33,842 bases of DNA from Streptococcus sciuri (GCF_024814375.1 NZ_JANUXX010000011.1:1-33842); one strand, 5' to 3'. Positions 1 to 9,085 are shown, counted from the stretch's first letter. Numbers and translations: made by a program. The notes: generated from the sequence alone by a model not told the origin.

Positions 1-216
1 GACGATAAACCAGAAACGAAGCAAACTCACAGTGACGAGATTCCGAAAAAAGAAGTCACAACAGCACCACGTTCTCAAACTCCTAAGACAGTAGCAAAAC
101 AAGCGGTATTGCCATCTACAGGGGAAGAACACGATTCTGAAGTGGCAACTATCAGCGGTCTAGCACTTTTACTCAGTGCAATTGGACTAGCAGGTAAACG
201 TCGTCGCAACGATTAG
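1..216 (+). CDS. C-terminal end of an LPXTG cell-wall-anchored surface protein (5' end outside window)
   Basis: Reading frame 1 is open from the first base and gives 71 residues before TAG. The visible part is a hydrophilic, Lys/Thr/Glu-rich wall-spanning tail, then LPSTGEE, a hydrophobic segment (ATISGLALLLSAIGLAG) and the basic end KRRRND. This is a complete sortase A sorting signal: the protein would be cut between Thr and Gly and linked to peptidoglycan. Nothing can be said about the ligand-binding part, which lies upstream. A strong terminator follows within 50 bases, so this gene is transcriptionally separate from the pilus operon. Confidence 0.9.
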   Translation, partial: DDKPETKQTHSDEIPKKEVTTAPRSQTPKTVAKQAVLPSTGEEHDSEVATISGLALLLSAIGLAGKRRRND

Positions 217-260
217 GAGTACGCACGCTAGGTGTACGGCTTAAATAGCTTGAAAAATAA

Positions 261-292
261 AAAGAGAAGATTTTCTAATCTTCTCTTTTTTT
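261..292 (+). terminator. Rho-independent terminator
   Basis: A perfect 12-bp stem (AAAGAGAAGATT at 261-272, AATCTTCTCTTT at 277-288) with a 4-base loop runs into a T tract to 292. It ends the upstream surface-protein transcript and insulates the pilus operon. Confidence 0.9.
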
Positions 293-354
293 GATGTATA
301 GAGTAAAGAATAAGGTATGTAACATAAACATCACATACTTATATTAAAAAGCTA

Positions 355-383
355 TTGACAAATATTTTAAAACTTGGTAATAT
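355..383 (+). promoter_or_regulatory. sigma-A promoter of the pilus operon
   Basis: TTGACA (355-360), a 17-base spacer and TATAAT-like TAATAT (378-383). This is close to consensus, so the operon should be well expressed unless repressed. The roughly 70-base leader to the first start codon contains no pentanucleotide repeat array of the type known to phase-vary pili in S. gallolyticus. Confidence 0.85.
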
Positions 384-458
384 TTAGGGCAGTTGTTTTC
401 TTAAAGAAAGTTTAAAATGATATGCCTAGGCTATCTATGAATGTAGGAATAAGTGTTT

Positions 459-719
459 ATGGATGAGAAAGAATTAAAACATCTAAAAAAAAGAGAATTG
501 TACGAAGTTTTATTAGCTCAAAGTCGAGAGATTGATAGACTAAGACAAGAGCTATCTGATATTCGTAGTCAGTTAGAGGATAAAAAGGTGGTCATTAAGG
601 AGGCTGGGTCTTTAGCAGAAGCCTCTTTACGTCTGACCGCTGTTTTTGAAGAAGCGCAAAAGGCGGCTACGATTTACTTGGATAATCTTAGAGAGCAGGT
701 AGGACAAAATGAGAAATAA
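459..719 (+). CDS. small coiled-coil protein, first gene of the pilus operon
   Basis: 86 residues, almost wholly helical and charged. Residues about 1-45 show heptad-like Leu/Ile spacing (LKHLKKRELYEVLLAQ, then DRLRQELSDIRSQL) typical of a coiled coil. A second Ala-rich helix follows (EEAQKAATIYLDNLREQ). No signal peptide or membrane segment, so it should be cytoplasmic. ATG 459 is chosen because AGGA (445-448) is 10 bases upstream; the in-frame GTG at 453 is too close to it. Its end overlaps the signal peptidase gene by 11 bases, implying translational coupling. I do not recognise a characterised function; its place suggests a chaperone-like or scaffold role in pilus biogenesis, which is inference. 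Confidence 0.8.
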   Translation: MDEKELKHLKKRELYEVLLAQSREIDRLRQELSDIRSQLEDKKVVIKEAGSLAEASLRLTAVFEEAQKAATIYLDNLREQVGQNEK

Positions 720-1296
720 GCAACACCTGTCCTCTCTTCCAGAAACATCAGTTATTGAGAATGTTTATAAAGATCTCTATTATCGCAAAAGATTTCTAGA
801 TGCTGTGAGAAGCACGGTTTTTATGTTAATTGTCGTTGCAGCGTTCTCAGTACTGGTTTCGATGCTATTTTTACCTATTTTGCGTATCTATGGAAAATCC
901 ATGAAAGGCACTCTAAATAGTGGAGAGGTTGTAATGGCTGTAAAAACCAACAAGCTCCACATAGGAGATGTCGTTGCTTTTTATTATAATAACAACATTT
1001 TAGTCAAGCGTGTTATTGCGACATCTGGTGATTGGGTTGATATTGATCATGATGGGAACGTCTATGTAAATGAAAAAAAAATCAAGGAAGCCCCTCACGT
1101 TAAGAAAGCGTATGGAAAAACCAATATCAAGTTACCCTATCAAGTTCCTGAAGACCGTATTTTTGTAATGGGAGATAATCGAAAGGTATCTATCGACTCA
1201 CGTAATAAATCGGTGGGGACAGTAGCAACCGATCAGATTGTTGGTCGATTGTCACTTAAGGTTTGGCCTCTATCAAAAATAGGAACTGTACAATAA
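709..1296 (+). CDS. signal peptidase I of the pilus operon (SipA/LepB-like, catalytic residues present)
   Basis: 195 residues, type II membrane topology: cytoplasmic N-terminus 1-34, one membrane helix about 35-57, then an extracytoplasmic catalytic domain. Family boxes are visible: the Ser box around GKSMKGTL with Ser64, GDVVAF near 86-91, the Lys box LVKRVIA with Lys100, and MGDNRKVSIDSR at 154-165. Pilus-linked SipA of Streptococcus pyogenes is known to lack the Ser/Lys dyad and to act as a chaperone; here both residues are present, so genuine peptidase activity on pilin precursors is plausible. The SMxPTL box is altered (Pro to Gly). It lies between the coiled-coil gene and the adhesin gene, with 37 bases to the latter. 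Confidence 0.9.
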   Translation: MRNKQHLSSLPETSVIENVYKDLYYRKRFLDAVRSTVFMLIVVAAFSVLVSMLFLPILRIYGKSMKGTLNSGEVVMAVKTNKLHIGDVVAFYYNNNILVKRVIATSGDWVDIDHDGNVYVNEKKIKEAPHVKKAYGKTNIKLPYQVPEDRIFVMGDNRKVSIDSRNKSVGTVATDQIVGRLSLKVWPLSKIGTVQ

Positions 1297-1333
1297 TGGA
1301 AAGAAGTAAAAGATATTTAGGAGATTATTCTTT

Positions 1334-4300
1334 ATGAAAAAGTTTCATAAATTCCGATGGCGATTGAACAAGACGGCTCGTAAAAAGGTACTTGGTCTAA
1401 TGGGAGTAGCAGTTGCCCTGTTTGTTTTGTATAGTCTTGTTTTACCAGCTTTGACACTGGATAGCCAAACGGCTAATCAGACATCAGGAGTTCATGTGGA
1501 ATCACAAACGAGTGCATCCACTAGTGCATCAGATTCATCTAATATACCAACTAGCACAAACCTTGCTCCAGAGGACAATTCTCTCGCGCAAACGGATACT
1601 GAAAAAGGAGAGACAAAGGAAGAAGAAAAACTTCTAACTGCCCCCACTACTCTAAAAGCTGAGGAAAATGGGCTTTTAGTAACGGCTCAAGTCACAGCAG
1701 AGGATAAGCTTCCTGAAGGAGTCAGCCTTAAGGTAAAAGAAATCAAAGAGGATACCGAAGATTATCAGCAATCTGTCAAAAAAGCACAGGAAAAACTATC
1801 ACTAAAAAATGCACCTAGTGTTCATGTTTATGATATTTCTTTCATCAAGGATAACCAAGAGCTTGAGCCAGAGTCAAAGGTTTCTGTGACCATCACACCT
1901 AAAGATGCTCTTGAGACGAGTAAAGATGATTTGAAAGTTTTACATGTCAAAGATGATGGAGAAGTGGAGCTTGTCAACTCAGAAAACACTGGAGATGAAC
2001 ATAAGACTACAGAGGTTAAGTTTGAAAGTGATAGCTTTTCAAATTTTCTCCTAGTAGACCCAAGCGAACCAAAGACAGATTCTACCCCCGTTACAGGTGA
2101 AGATAGGGATGCTTCAGGGAACGAAGAGAACCAAGACAACAACTCTAGCTCTAATGATAATCCAGAGGCTAATACTTTCAAAGTTCGCTTTATCAGTGAT
2201 GACAAAGAAGTCACCCAAACTGCTGTCATTGCAAATACACGGATTGAAATGCTTCCTGAAAATCCTTTTAAGGCAGGCTATCGCTTTGACCATTGGGAAG
2301 ATGTTCGCACCCATGATACAGTGACAGCTGACACGATAGTCACAGAGGATATGACCGTTCAAGCCGTGTATACTAAAGTTAGTATTTACACGGTTACGGT
2401 GAACTATTATTACTACAATAACAGCTCTAAAAAAGATGTGACTTTTTATACCCACATCTTCCAGCTTGAAGATAGAGATACTCCTTATCAGATTACCCCT
2501 CCAGCCTCTACTAAGGTACTTAAGCGAGAGGACTCAACTCTAGCTTCTGATGCCACTTACTATCCTAAAAATCCCCTGATTGATATTAAAAAGGGTGATT
2601 TGGAAAGCAAGGACGCAGCGGATGGTAAAATCGATGGTAATGTGACCATGACATTACAGTATGTCCCTTACAGTGCTGAGTATACCGTCCACTATATGCT
2701 AAAAGATCTGACAGGAAATGGTTATTCAGAAATTCAAAAAGTCACTGCACGAGGCGTTATTGACTCAACGGTAAGTCCGCAAATTTTATCCTATGATTAT
2801 GCGACCTTTGAGAAGACAAAAGCTGTCGAGTTGACCAAGGCTAAAGGACAAGACCTCTATGTCTACTACACACGAAACAGGTTCAATCTTTATTATGACA
2901 CGAGAGGTGCTAGAGACTATATCGCTCCAGATTCAGCTCTCTATGGTTCTCCTCTGTCTATAACACAGACCAAGCCTGTACGAAGAGGCTACACTTTTGT
3001 AGGTTGGCATGAAAAAGAAGATTTATCAGATCCAGCAAAGACTATTGGAATGATCGTCTTAGACAAGAATAAGACTCTCTACGCTGAGTGGAAAGCTGAC
3101 GATGTTGATTATCGTATCAACTACTACAAAGAAGTTTATGATAATGGGACAAATACGACTCACTATGTCTATGATAGTACTGTAGTTAAAAAAGCGAAGA
3201 CTGGTACTACTCTACATGCCAAAGATGCACCAGATTTGGCTTCTGTCCCTGATGGATATGAGCGTGAAAGTGCCCCAAATGGTCCAAACGCTACATCTAG
3301 TGTGACAGTCGATGCGAAAGGAACTTCTATCCTCAAAGTCTACTATAGTTTAGTTCACTATACGATTCGGTTTGACCTTGATCATAGCGATGCACTGTCT
3401 GGTTATGGTAAAGGTCAAGGTGAGATGACAGTTGGTGATAAGACCTACACCTATACTGAAGCACCTTATCAGATCACTGATGTCGTCTTAGGGCAAAACA
3501 TTCATGCCAACTGGCCTAAAGTAAATAATATCCGATATATTATAGTAGGATCTGACAAGACTCAGAAAGCATTTGCTGGATGGGATCCAAATGGTCTTGT
3601 CGCCAACCCTACAAATGATAAGAAACCAGTTGATGAGAGAGCTAAGTTAAAGATAAAGAGCAGAGAGGTTACAACGGACATTATCAAATACGCTGATAGT
3701 AACCATGTCGTTACCTACAAGGCTTACTGGCAACCACAATTGGTGAGTAAAACAACCGAAAGATATCTACAGTCGGCTGACAACCCTAATCTGTATGAAA
3801 AGAGTGACGAGTACAGCGGTGTCTATAATTCTCGGGCAGGAAGTAAAATCTATGGTGGAGCTGTCAACGGTTTTATACTAAGATCAGATGTTCCAGCTGG
3901 CTATCCACCAGCAGAGGAGAAAGATAGTAACGGTGTAACCACTACGTATCGTTTTTACTACACACGAAACAACTATAGTATTGACTACTATATCGGTTCA
4001 CGTAAGCTGAAAACCTTGTCTAATATCCCATTTGATGCAAATATCAATACAGAGACTTACAATGCGATGCCTGAGCGACCAAAGAGTGGTGCAACCACTG
4101 ACTACTCAGACTATACTTGGGGTGGATGGTATACAGATGCTGAGTTCAACACACCTTATACCTTTGACAAGATGCCCTCGCACAACCTTGTGCTCTATGC
4201 GAGATGGGTGCCACCAACCTTCAAAGTGACTTTTGACCTTAATGGTGGTGAGGGGCAAGCACCACCGACTCAAGAAGTGTCTAAATATCAAACAGCAGAA

Positions 4301-6457
4301 GAGGTTGATAATCCCACCCGCTCCTCATATATCTTTGATGGTTGGTACACTGCCCCAGAAGGCGGAGACCTTTATGACTGGGATATGCCGATTACTCAGG
4401 ATACCACCCTCTATGCCCACTGGAGGTTAAAACCTCTGACCTATAAAGTGCGCTACCTCGATGCTGATAACGATAATCCCCTTGCTGCTGAAAAAGTAGT
4501 GACCAGCCCAGCCTTTTCTTATCATCAAGAGATAGAGGAAAAACCTCTTGCTATTACAGGGTATCTTCCAAAGGACAGTCATCAAACGGTGACTTTAGAC
4601 TATGATACCAATCAAAATGTCATCACCTTCTACTATACGAAAAAAGCAGCAAAGATTAAGTATACAGTCCGATACCTCCTTAAGGATGACCCAACTAAGC
4701 AAGTAGCTCCACCAGTTGAGAGAACGGTAGATGGTAATACCATCGTTGCAAAAGAAAGTGCAGCAGCCGTTGATAAGAGCTACTTGGCTGGGCAATTAGG
4801 CCAAAGCGCTGATAATATGGAAGACTACTATCCATTGACAGACGCTGAAAGTATCGTTCTGACATCTAATCAAACCAATAACGATATCATCTTTTACTAT
4901 GTGGCTTATGATACTGCTCATCTAACGATTAATTACTTGGATATGGATGGCAAGCCCCTCCAAGGTGTGTCTCCTGATACAGTGATGCTTAGAAAACCTA
5001 GTCAATATCATGTAGATCATAAAGCCATTACAGGTTATACCTATGCCAAATCAGAAGATAGCAAGGGCGATAAAAATAAAGAGATTTATAAGATTGCTAA
5101 GGGAGATAAGATCACGATCAATCTCTACTATCAAAAGAACATCACCCTTACTGCTGCGACAAAGAATAAAGACTACGATGCAAAACCATTGACTTTACAC
5201 AATAACGACTTGAATGACCTAGCAACTGGGTATGAGCAGTCTCTAGAGACTGGAGACCGCCTCACTGCTATCAGTTATAGCGGTAGTCAGACAGATGCTG
5301 GCTCAAGCAAGGTCTTACCAAGTGAAGCTAAAATTGTTGATGCCACAGGAAAATCACGCAATTATTATTACGCTATCAAGTATGGAGCAGGTGCATTGAC
5401 GGTGAATAAACGGCATTTTACGATGATTGTCACTGGTGATCGTCTGGAGACGACCTATGATGGGACTGAAAAGGTCATCTCAGGGCGCATGACAACTGTC
5501 GGAGATGATGACCTGTACAAGAAAACGGACATGACCTACTCTGGTCCTCGCTATGTCCGAGAAAAAGATGCAGGCACCTATCCTCTTAACCTGACAGGGA
5601 AATTTGAAAACATTAATAATAACTTTGATGTCGTATGGCAGTGTCATGATGGAGAGTTAGTGATTAAGCGTCGTCCAGTATCTCTCACCTCTGCTAGTGC
5701 TGAGAGAGGATTTGATGGGACGGCGTTGACAGCTAGAACAGTTACTGCAAGCACACCGACTGCTACGACAGGTTTTGTCCTAGACGAGGGAGTGACTTAC
5801 AATGTGACGGGTTCACAGACTAGAGCAGGTTCTACGCCCAATAGCTTCACCTACGCCCCTAAATTAAATACCAAGCTAACCAATTATGATATCAGTACTA
5901 CTACAGGACGTCTTCGTGTAACGCCACGGGTCAATCTACAAAAGACCAAGGCGGATTGGACAGCCTTAGCAGGTGGGAAGTTCCAGATTAGTCGTTTGGA
6001 AAATGGTGTCTGGACAGCGGTCGATGGCATGAGTGATTTAACCATCACTTCAACCAACGGCATCACGCTTCCAGATGGCTTGAAAGCAGGTCGCTATCGA
6101 TTGACTGAAACGCAAGCGCCAGATGGTTATGTGATACTAGATAAGTCTATCTACCTAACTGTTGTGGAGCATCCAGATGTCAATAACCGCACCTACTTTA
6201 CTTCACACTTTACTGATGAGTCGGGAACCTCTACTCAACCTAGAGAGGCGAGGTTCGTTCGTGGATCTGGTAATTATAATGACCGCATCCAGATTGTTAA
6301 TATCCCAGGAAGAGCACTTCCACATACAGGAGGTATTGGAACGACTCTCTACATCGTTATTGGTGGAGCATTGGTAGCTTTGTCTACAGTCTTGCAGCTG
6401 TACTATTGGTATCACAAACACCGTGAAAGGAGTGATGACACTTCGCAAACATTCTAA
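1334..6457 (+). CDS. large ancillary/tip pilin adhesin with InlB-type, MucBP-like and MBG-like repeats and LPHTG anchor
   Basis: 1707 residues. AGGAG (1318-1322) lies 11 bases before ATG 1334. The N-terminus is basic (MKKFHKFRWRLNKTARKKV), then a hydrophobic export segment ending near ALTLD (about 43). A low-complexity Ser/Thr/Glu stretch follows. Then come InlB B-repeat-like units ending in W (about 281-347, 515-590, 878-960, 961-1034), each with the G-x-x-F-x-G-W and L-Y-A-x-W pattern. MucBP-like units follow (about 1034-1270, YxVRYLxxDxxxP starts), then three MBG-like units (about 1270-1530), a SpaA/Cna-B domain (about 1532-1610, with ETQAPDGY carrying the isopeptide Glu box) and LPHTGG at 1662, a membrane helix and a charged tail. 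MucBP-type modules bind mucins in other Gram-positives, so mucus adhesion is a fair inference. The sortase downstream would place it at the pilus tip or side. Confidence 0.9.
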   Translation: MKKFHKFRWRLNKTARKKVLGLMGVAVALFVLYSLVLPALTLDSQTANQTSGVHVESQTSASTSASDSSNIPTSTNLAPEDNSLAQTDTEKGETKEEEKLLTAPTTLKAEENGLLVTAQVTAEDKLPEGVSLKVKEIKEDTEDYQQSVKKAQEKLSLKNAPSVHVYDISFIKDNQELEPESKVSVTITPKDALETSKDDLKVLHVKDDGEVELVNSENTGDEHKTTEVKFESDSFSNFLLVDPSEPKTDSTPVTGEDRDASGNEENQDNNSSSNDNPEANTFKVRFISDDKEVTQTAVIANTRIEMLPENPFKAGYRFDHWEDVRTHDTVTADTIVTEDMTVQAVYTKVSIYTVTVNYYYYNNSSKKDVTFYTHIFQLEDRDTPYQITPPASTKVLKREDSTLASDATYYPKNPLIDIKKGDLESKDAADGKIDGNVTMTLQYVPYSAEYTVHYMLKDLTGNGYSEIQKVTARGVIDSTVSPQILSYDYATFEKTKAVELTKAKGQDLYVYYTRNRFNLYYDTRGARDYIAPDSALYGSPLSITQTKPVRRGYTFVGWHEKEDLSDPAKTIGMIVLDKNKTLYAEWKADDVDYRINYYKEVYDNGTNTTHYVYDSTVVKKAKTGTTLHAKDAPDLASVPDGYERESAPNGPNATSSVTVDAKGTSILKVYYSLVHYTIRFDLDHSDALSGYGKGQGEMTVGDKTYTYTEAPYQITDVVLGQNIHANWPKVNNIRYIIVGSDKTQKAFAGWDPNGLVANPTNDKKPVDERAKLKIKSREVTTDIIKYADSNHVVTYKAYWQPQLVSKTTERYLQSADNPNLYEKSDEYSGVYNSRAGSKIYGGAVNGFILRSDVPAGYPPAEEKDSNGVTTTYRFYYTRNNYSIDYYIGSRKLKTLSNIPFDANINTETYNAMPERPKSGATTDYSDYTWGGWYTDAEFNTPYTFDKMPSHNLVLYARWVPPTFKVTFDLNGGEGQAPPTQEVSKYQTAEEVDNPTRSSYIFDGWYTAPEGGDLYDWDMPITQDTTLYAHWRLKPLTYKVRYLDADNDNPLAAEKVVTSPAFSYHQEIEEKPLAITGYLPKDSHQTVTLDYDTNQNVITFYYTKKAAKIKYTVRYLLKDDPTKQVAPPVERTVDGNTIVAKESAAAVDKSYLAGQLGQSADNMEDYYPLTDAESIVLTSNQTNNDIIFYYVAYDTAHLTINYLDMDGKPLQGVSPDTVMLRKPSQYHVDHKAITGYTYAKSEDSKGDKNKEIYKIAKGDKITINLYYQKNITLTAATKNKDYDAKPLTLHNNDLNDLATGYEQSLETGDRLTAISYSGSQTDAGSSKVLPSEAKIVDATGKSRNYYYAIKYGAGALTVNKRHFTMIVTGDRLETTYDGTEKVISGRMTTVGDDDLYKKTDMTYSGPRYVREKDAGTYPLNLTGKFENINNNFDVVWQCHDGELVIKRRPVSLTSASAERGFDGTALTARTVTASTPTATTGFVLDEGVTYNVTGSQTRAGSTPNSFTYAPKLNTKLTNYDISTTTGRLRVTPRVNLQKTKADWTALAGGKFQISRLENGVWTAVDGMSDLTITSTNGITLPDGLKAGRYRLTETQAPDGYVILDKSIYLTVVEHPDVNNRTYFTSHFTDESGTSTQPREARFVRGSGNYNDRIQIVNIPGRALPHTGGIGTTLYIVIGGALVALSTVLQLYYWYHKHRERSDDTSQTF

Positions 6458-6540
6458 CTTTATTTATCTGTCGTCAGCTATTTAGCTATCAACTTCTATG
6501 CTTGTAAGAGCATATGTTTAGGAAAAAGGAAAAAGAGTTT

Positions 6541-7983
6541 ATGAAGATTTTAAAACACATTTTAGCCACCATTTTAACCACCTTTATCGTGGTTTTTGTA
6601 GGTGGAACAGCTCATGCTCAAAGTGTTGATTCTCAACAAAGTGGAGCAGCTACGATTACGATTAACAACGCCTCTCAAGGGCAAACTTATACAGTATACA
6701 AACTGTTTGATGCAACTGTGGATGGTAAGGGAGCTATCTCTTATCGTCTTCCAAGTGGAAAAACTGACCTTGGTAATGGTACAACTTGGTTTGACCTAGA
6801 TGCTAAAGGAAATATCACTGCAAAAGAGGGTGCAGATGTTTCAACAGATGACTTTAAAACTTGGGCTGCTGGCTATGGTACACAAGTAGCTATAGCAAAA
6901 GCTACTGATAACACACTTGTCTTTACAGGATTAGCTTATGGTTTCTACTATATCAAATCTTCTCTTGGTGCTACTATCACTGTAGATAGTACCAATCCAA
7001 ACGCTACTATCCGTGATAAAAATACTACAGGTCCTAGCATCCCTGATAAAAATGAAGGTGGCGGAAAACACATCTTGGTGAATGGTTCGACTGTAGATGA
7101 AACAACAGCTAAAGTCGGTGATACCGTTAAGTATCAAATCAAGTTTGTCGCAACTAACTTCCTCACAACAGAGACTGACTCAAAACGTATTACCAACTAT
7201 ACAGTTGTCGATACACCAACAAACTTGAGCATTGATCAAGATTCTGTAGAGGTTAAGGTCGGCAATCAAACGATTACAGGTGCTAATGTCGCAACTACTT
7301 TTGATGACACTGGTAAAATGACAATCAAACTGAACTGGCAAAATGGTACTCAAACGATTTATGACTCTCCATCAGACGTTGTTATCACTTATAGTGCAAC
7401 TGTAAAAAAAGGTGCTGCTGATGCAGACGCTACCAACTCAGCTACAATAACTTACGATCTTGAAGATGGAACAACTGATAAACCTATCAAAGAAGATCCA
7501 CAAAATCCAAATCAACCAGAACCTGAACAAACAACTGTTAAAACGCATAGATTTACATTGAAAAAGGTGAACTCTGAAGGGACTACCTTGTCAGGCGCAC
7601 ACTTCAAACTCTACGATGCAGCAAACAACGGAAAAGAAATCCATGTTATCAAAGAGGGTGACCATTATCGTGTTGCAGAAGACAATGAACAATACGAGGA
7701 AATTGAAGCAGGTGAAGTTACCATCAAGGGTCTTAAAGGTGATGATACCACTTACTATCTTGACGAAGTTAAAGCTCCAGATGGATACAATATCTTGGAT
7801 GACCGTCAAGCAGTAACCGTAAAATCTGATGACAGTGCAAGTATCGACGTTGTCAATGAAAAAGGTGCTAAATTGCCTTCAACCGGTTCATTTGGTACTA
7901 AGATGCTCTACTTACTTGGTTCTCTATTTGTTGTCGGTGCATTGATTGTTATGGTATCAAAACGCCGTACTAACAACATGTAA
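6541..7983 (+). CDS. major (backbone) pilin, LPSTG
   Basis: 480 residues from ATG 6541, chosen because GGAAAAAGAG precedes it; an in-frame ATG at 6514 lacks a site and would place nine extra charged residues before the signal peptide. Signal peptide: hydrophobic stretch then AHAQ-S (cut near residue 26). An N-terminal pilin domain (about 30-165) leads to DKN-type linker sequence, a fimbrial isopeptide D2-like domain (about 185-325), a Pro-rich hinge (about 325-335) and a SpaA/Cna-B domain with an E box (YYLDEVKAPDGY). It ends with LPSTG near 445, a membrane helix and KRRTNNM. The classical Lys donor motif (VYPK) is not seen; IPDKN after the first domain may replace it. It lies between adhesin and sortase C, as expected for a polymerised subunit. 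Confidence 0.9.
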   Translation: MKILKHILATILTTFIVVFVGGTAHAQSVDSQQSGAATITINNASQGQTYTVYKLFDATVDGKGAISYRLPSGKTDLGNGTTWFDLDAKGNITAKEGADVSTDDFKTWAAGYGTQVAIAKATDNTLVFTGLAYGFYYIKSSLGATITVDSTNPNATIRDKNTTGPSIPDKNEGGGKHILVNGSTVDETTAKVGDTVKYQIKFVATNFLTTETDSKRITNYTVVDTPTNLSIDQDSVEVKVGNQTITGANVATTFDDTGKMTIKLNWQNGTQTIYDSPSDVVITYSATVKKGAADADATNSATITYDLEDGTTDKPIKEDPQNPNQPEPEQTTVKTHRFTLKKVNSEGTTLSGAHFKLYDAANNGKEIHVIKEGDHYRVAEDNEQYEEIEAGEVTIKGLKGDDTTYYLDEVKAPDGYNILDDRQAVTVKSDDSASIDVVNEKGAKLPSTGSFGTKMLYLLGSLFVVGALIVMVSKRRTNNM

Positions 7984-7998
7984 GTTCAATAAAAGGTT

Positions 7999-8044
7999 AT
8001 CTTCGAAAAATAGTGTTCTGATTATTTTCGAAGATTTTCTTTTT
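7999..8044 (+). terminator. attenuator-type terminator between pilin and sortase genes
   Basis: Stem ATCTTCGAAAA (7999-8009) pairs with TTTTCGAAGAT (8025-8035), followed by a T-rich run to 8044. The stem is moderately stable, so partial read-through into the sortase gene is expected. No other promoter for the sortase is evident. Confidence 0.7.
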
Positions 8045-8083
8045 AAGGCTAGTTGTCCTATAGAACTAGCCTTAAAAAGAAAA
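8035..8083 (+). promoter_or_regulatory. 20-bp perfect hairpin overlapping the terminator U tract, upstream of srtC
   Basis: 8035-8054 pairs perfectly with 8064-8083 around a 9-base loop (core AAGGCTAGTT / AACTAGCCTT flanked by T and A runs). Its left arm consumes the T tract that the preceding terminator needs. The two structures are therefore partly exclusive in RNA. The gene start at 8110 lies 27 bases downstream. Confidence 0.7.
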
Positions 8084-8109
8084 ATGTTTTGATGAGAGAG
8101 GAAGATTTC

Positions 8110-9009
8110 ATGGATTGGTTAAGGCAAAGAGTCACAAAACTCGCTTTGCCACTTATTTTTATCATTGGCTTAGGACTTCTAACCTATCCTTCCATTAGCG
8201 ATTATTGGAATTCTTTTCACCAGTCGCAGGCTATCATGTCCTATGCTAAAAGTGTGGCAAAAATGTCATCAAAAGAATATGATAAAATCTTAGATAGCGC
8301 TAGGCAATATAATGCTCAGCACAGCATAAACTGGAATTTTTCCAGTTCTGATAGGGCTGCCTATGAAAAAGAACTCAACTTTAACCACGATGGCTCTATG
8401 GGTTATATTGTCATTTCTAAAATCAATGTCAAGTTGACGATTTTTCACGGTACGGACGAATCCGTTCTTCAAACCTCAATTGGTCACTTAGAGGGGACGT
8501 CCTTACCAATTGGTGGTAAGGGAACGCATTGTGTCCTTTCTGGGCATAGAGGTCTTCCTTCAGCTAGGCTCTTCTCAGACCTTGATAAATTAAGAGAGGG
8601 GGATACTTTCACCCTCCACGTCCTCAATGAAACGATGACCTATGAAGTGGATCAAATTCGTGTGGTAGACCCCACAGACCTCTCAAGTCTTACGATAGAT
8701 CCTGAACAGGACTATGTTACTCTTGTCACCTGTACACCTTATGGAATCAATACCCATCGCCTCCTTGTGCGTGGGCACCGCGTGGCCAATGCTGACGGTG
8801 ATGCAAATGTTATCTCTGAAGCTTTCCAAATTCGACCTATTTACATTGCACCTTTTATTGCTGTACCTATCTGTCTTATTTTGATTGGATATGTTTTGAT
8901 TGTCACAAGTCAGTCTTATCAAGATAAACATTACAATATAGCAAAACGCTACTTGAGTGAGAAAGGCTTACTCTCACCCTCTATCAAGGAGTCAAAGGTT
9001 ACAAAATAG
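8110..9009 (+). CDS. srtC: class C (pilus-polymerising) sortase
   Basis: 299 residues from ATG 8110, preferred because AGAGG (8098-8102) sits 7 bases upstream; an in-frame ATG at 8092 has only a weak site. N-terminal membrane helix about 10-28 and a C-terminal helix after residue about 245 (FIAVPICLILIGYVLIV), the double anchor typical of class C. Catalytic His146 (LSGHRG), Cys208 in TLVTCTPYGINTHRLLVRG, Arg217. It joins pilin subunits by cutting LPXTG and forming Lys isopeptide bonds. The usual lid motif Asp-Pro-aromatic before the barrel is missing: the matching region reads HSINWNFSSS (71-80). Confidence 0.92.
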   Translation: MDWLRQRVTKLALPLIFIIGLGLLTYPSISDYWNSFHQSQAIMSYAKSVAKMSSKEYDKILDSARQYNAQHSINWNFSSSDRAAYEKELNFNHDGSMGYIVISKINVKLTIFHGTDESVLQTSIGHLEGTSLPIGGKGTHCVLSGHRGLPSARLFSDLDKLREGDTFTLHVLNETMTYEVDQIRVVDPTDLSSLTIDPEQDYVTLVTCTPYGINTHRLLVRGHRVANADGDANVISEAFQIRPIYIAPFIAVPICLILIGYVLIVTSQSYQDKHYNIAKRYLSEKGLLSPSIKESKVTK

Positions 9010-9070
9010 TCTTTTGGTAAAAATGATTTTGAAAGAAATGGCAGTATTTTAGAAAGTTCGAAAATACAAC

Positions 9071-9085
9071 AATTTTCTGATAATT
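9071..9085 (+). promoter_or_regulatory. CodY box (autoregulation)
   Basis: AATTTTCTGATAATT differs from the published CodY consensus AATTTTCWGAAAATT at one position. It ends two bases before the -35 element of codY, which suggests that CodY regulates its own promoter. Confidence 0.75.

Noticed and set aside
384..452. Pentanucleotide (GCAGA-type) phase-variation repeats in the pilus leader
   Set aside because: The leader was read for such arrays because they occur in S. gallolyticus pili; none is present.
9044..9067. Terminator after srtC
   Set aside because: The inverted repeat GTATTTT/AAAATAC is AT-rich and short with no T run directly after it; too weak to call.
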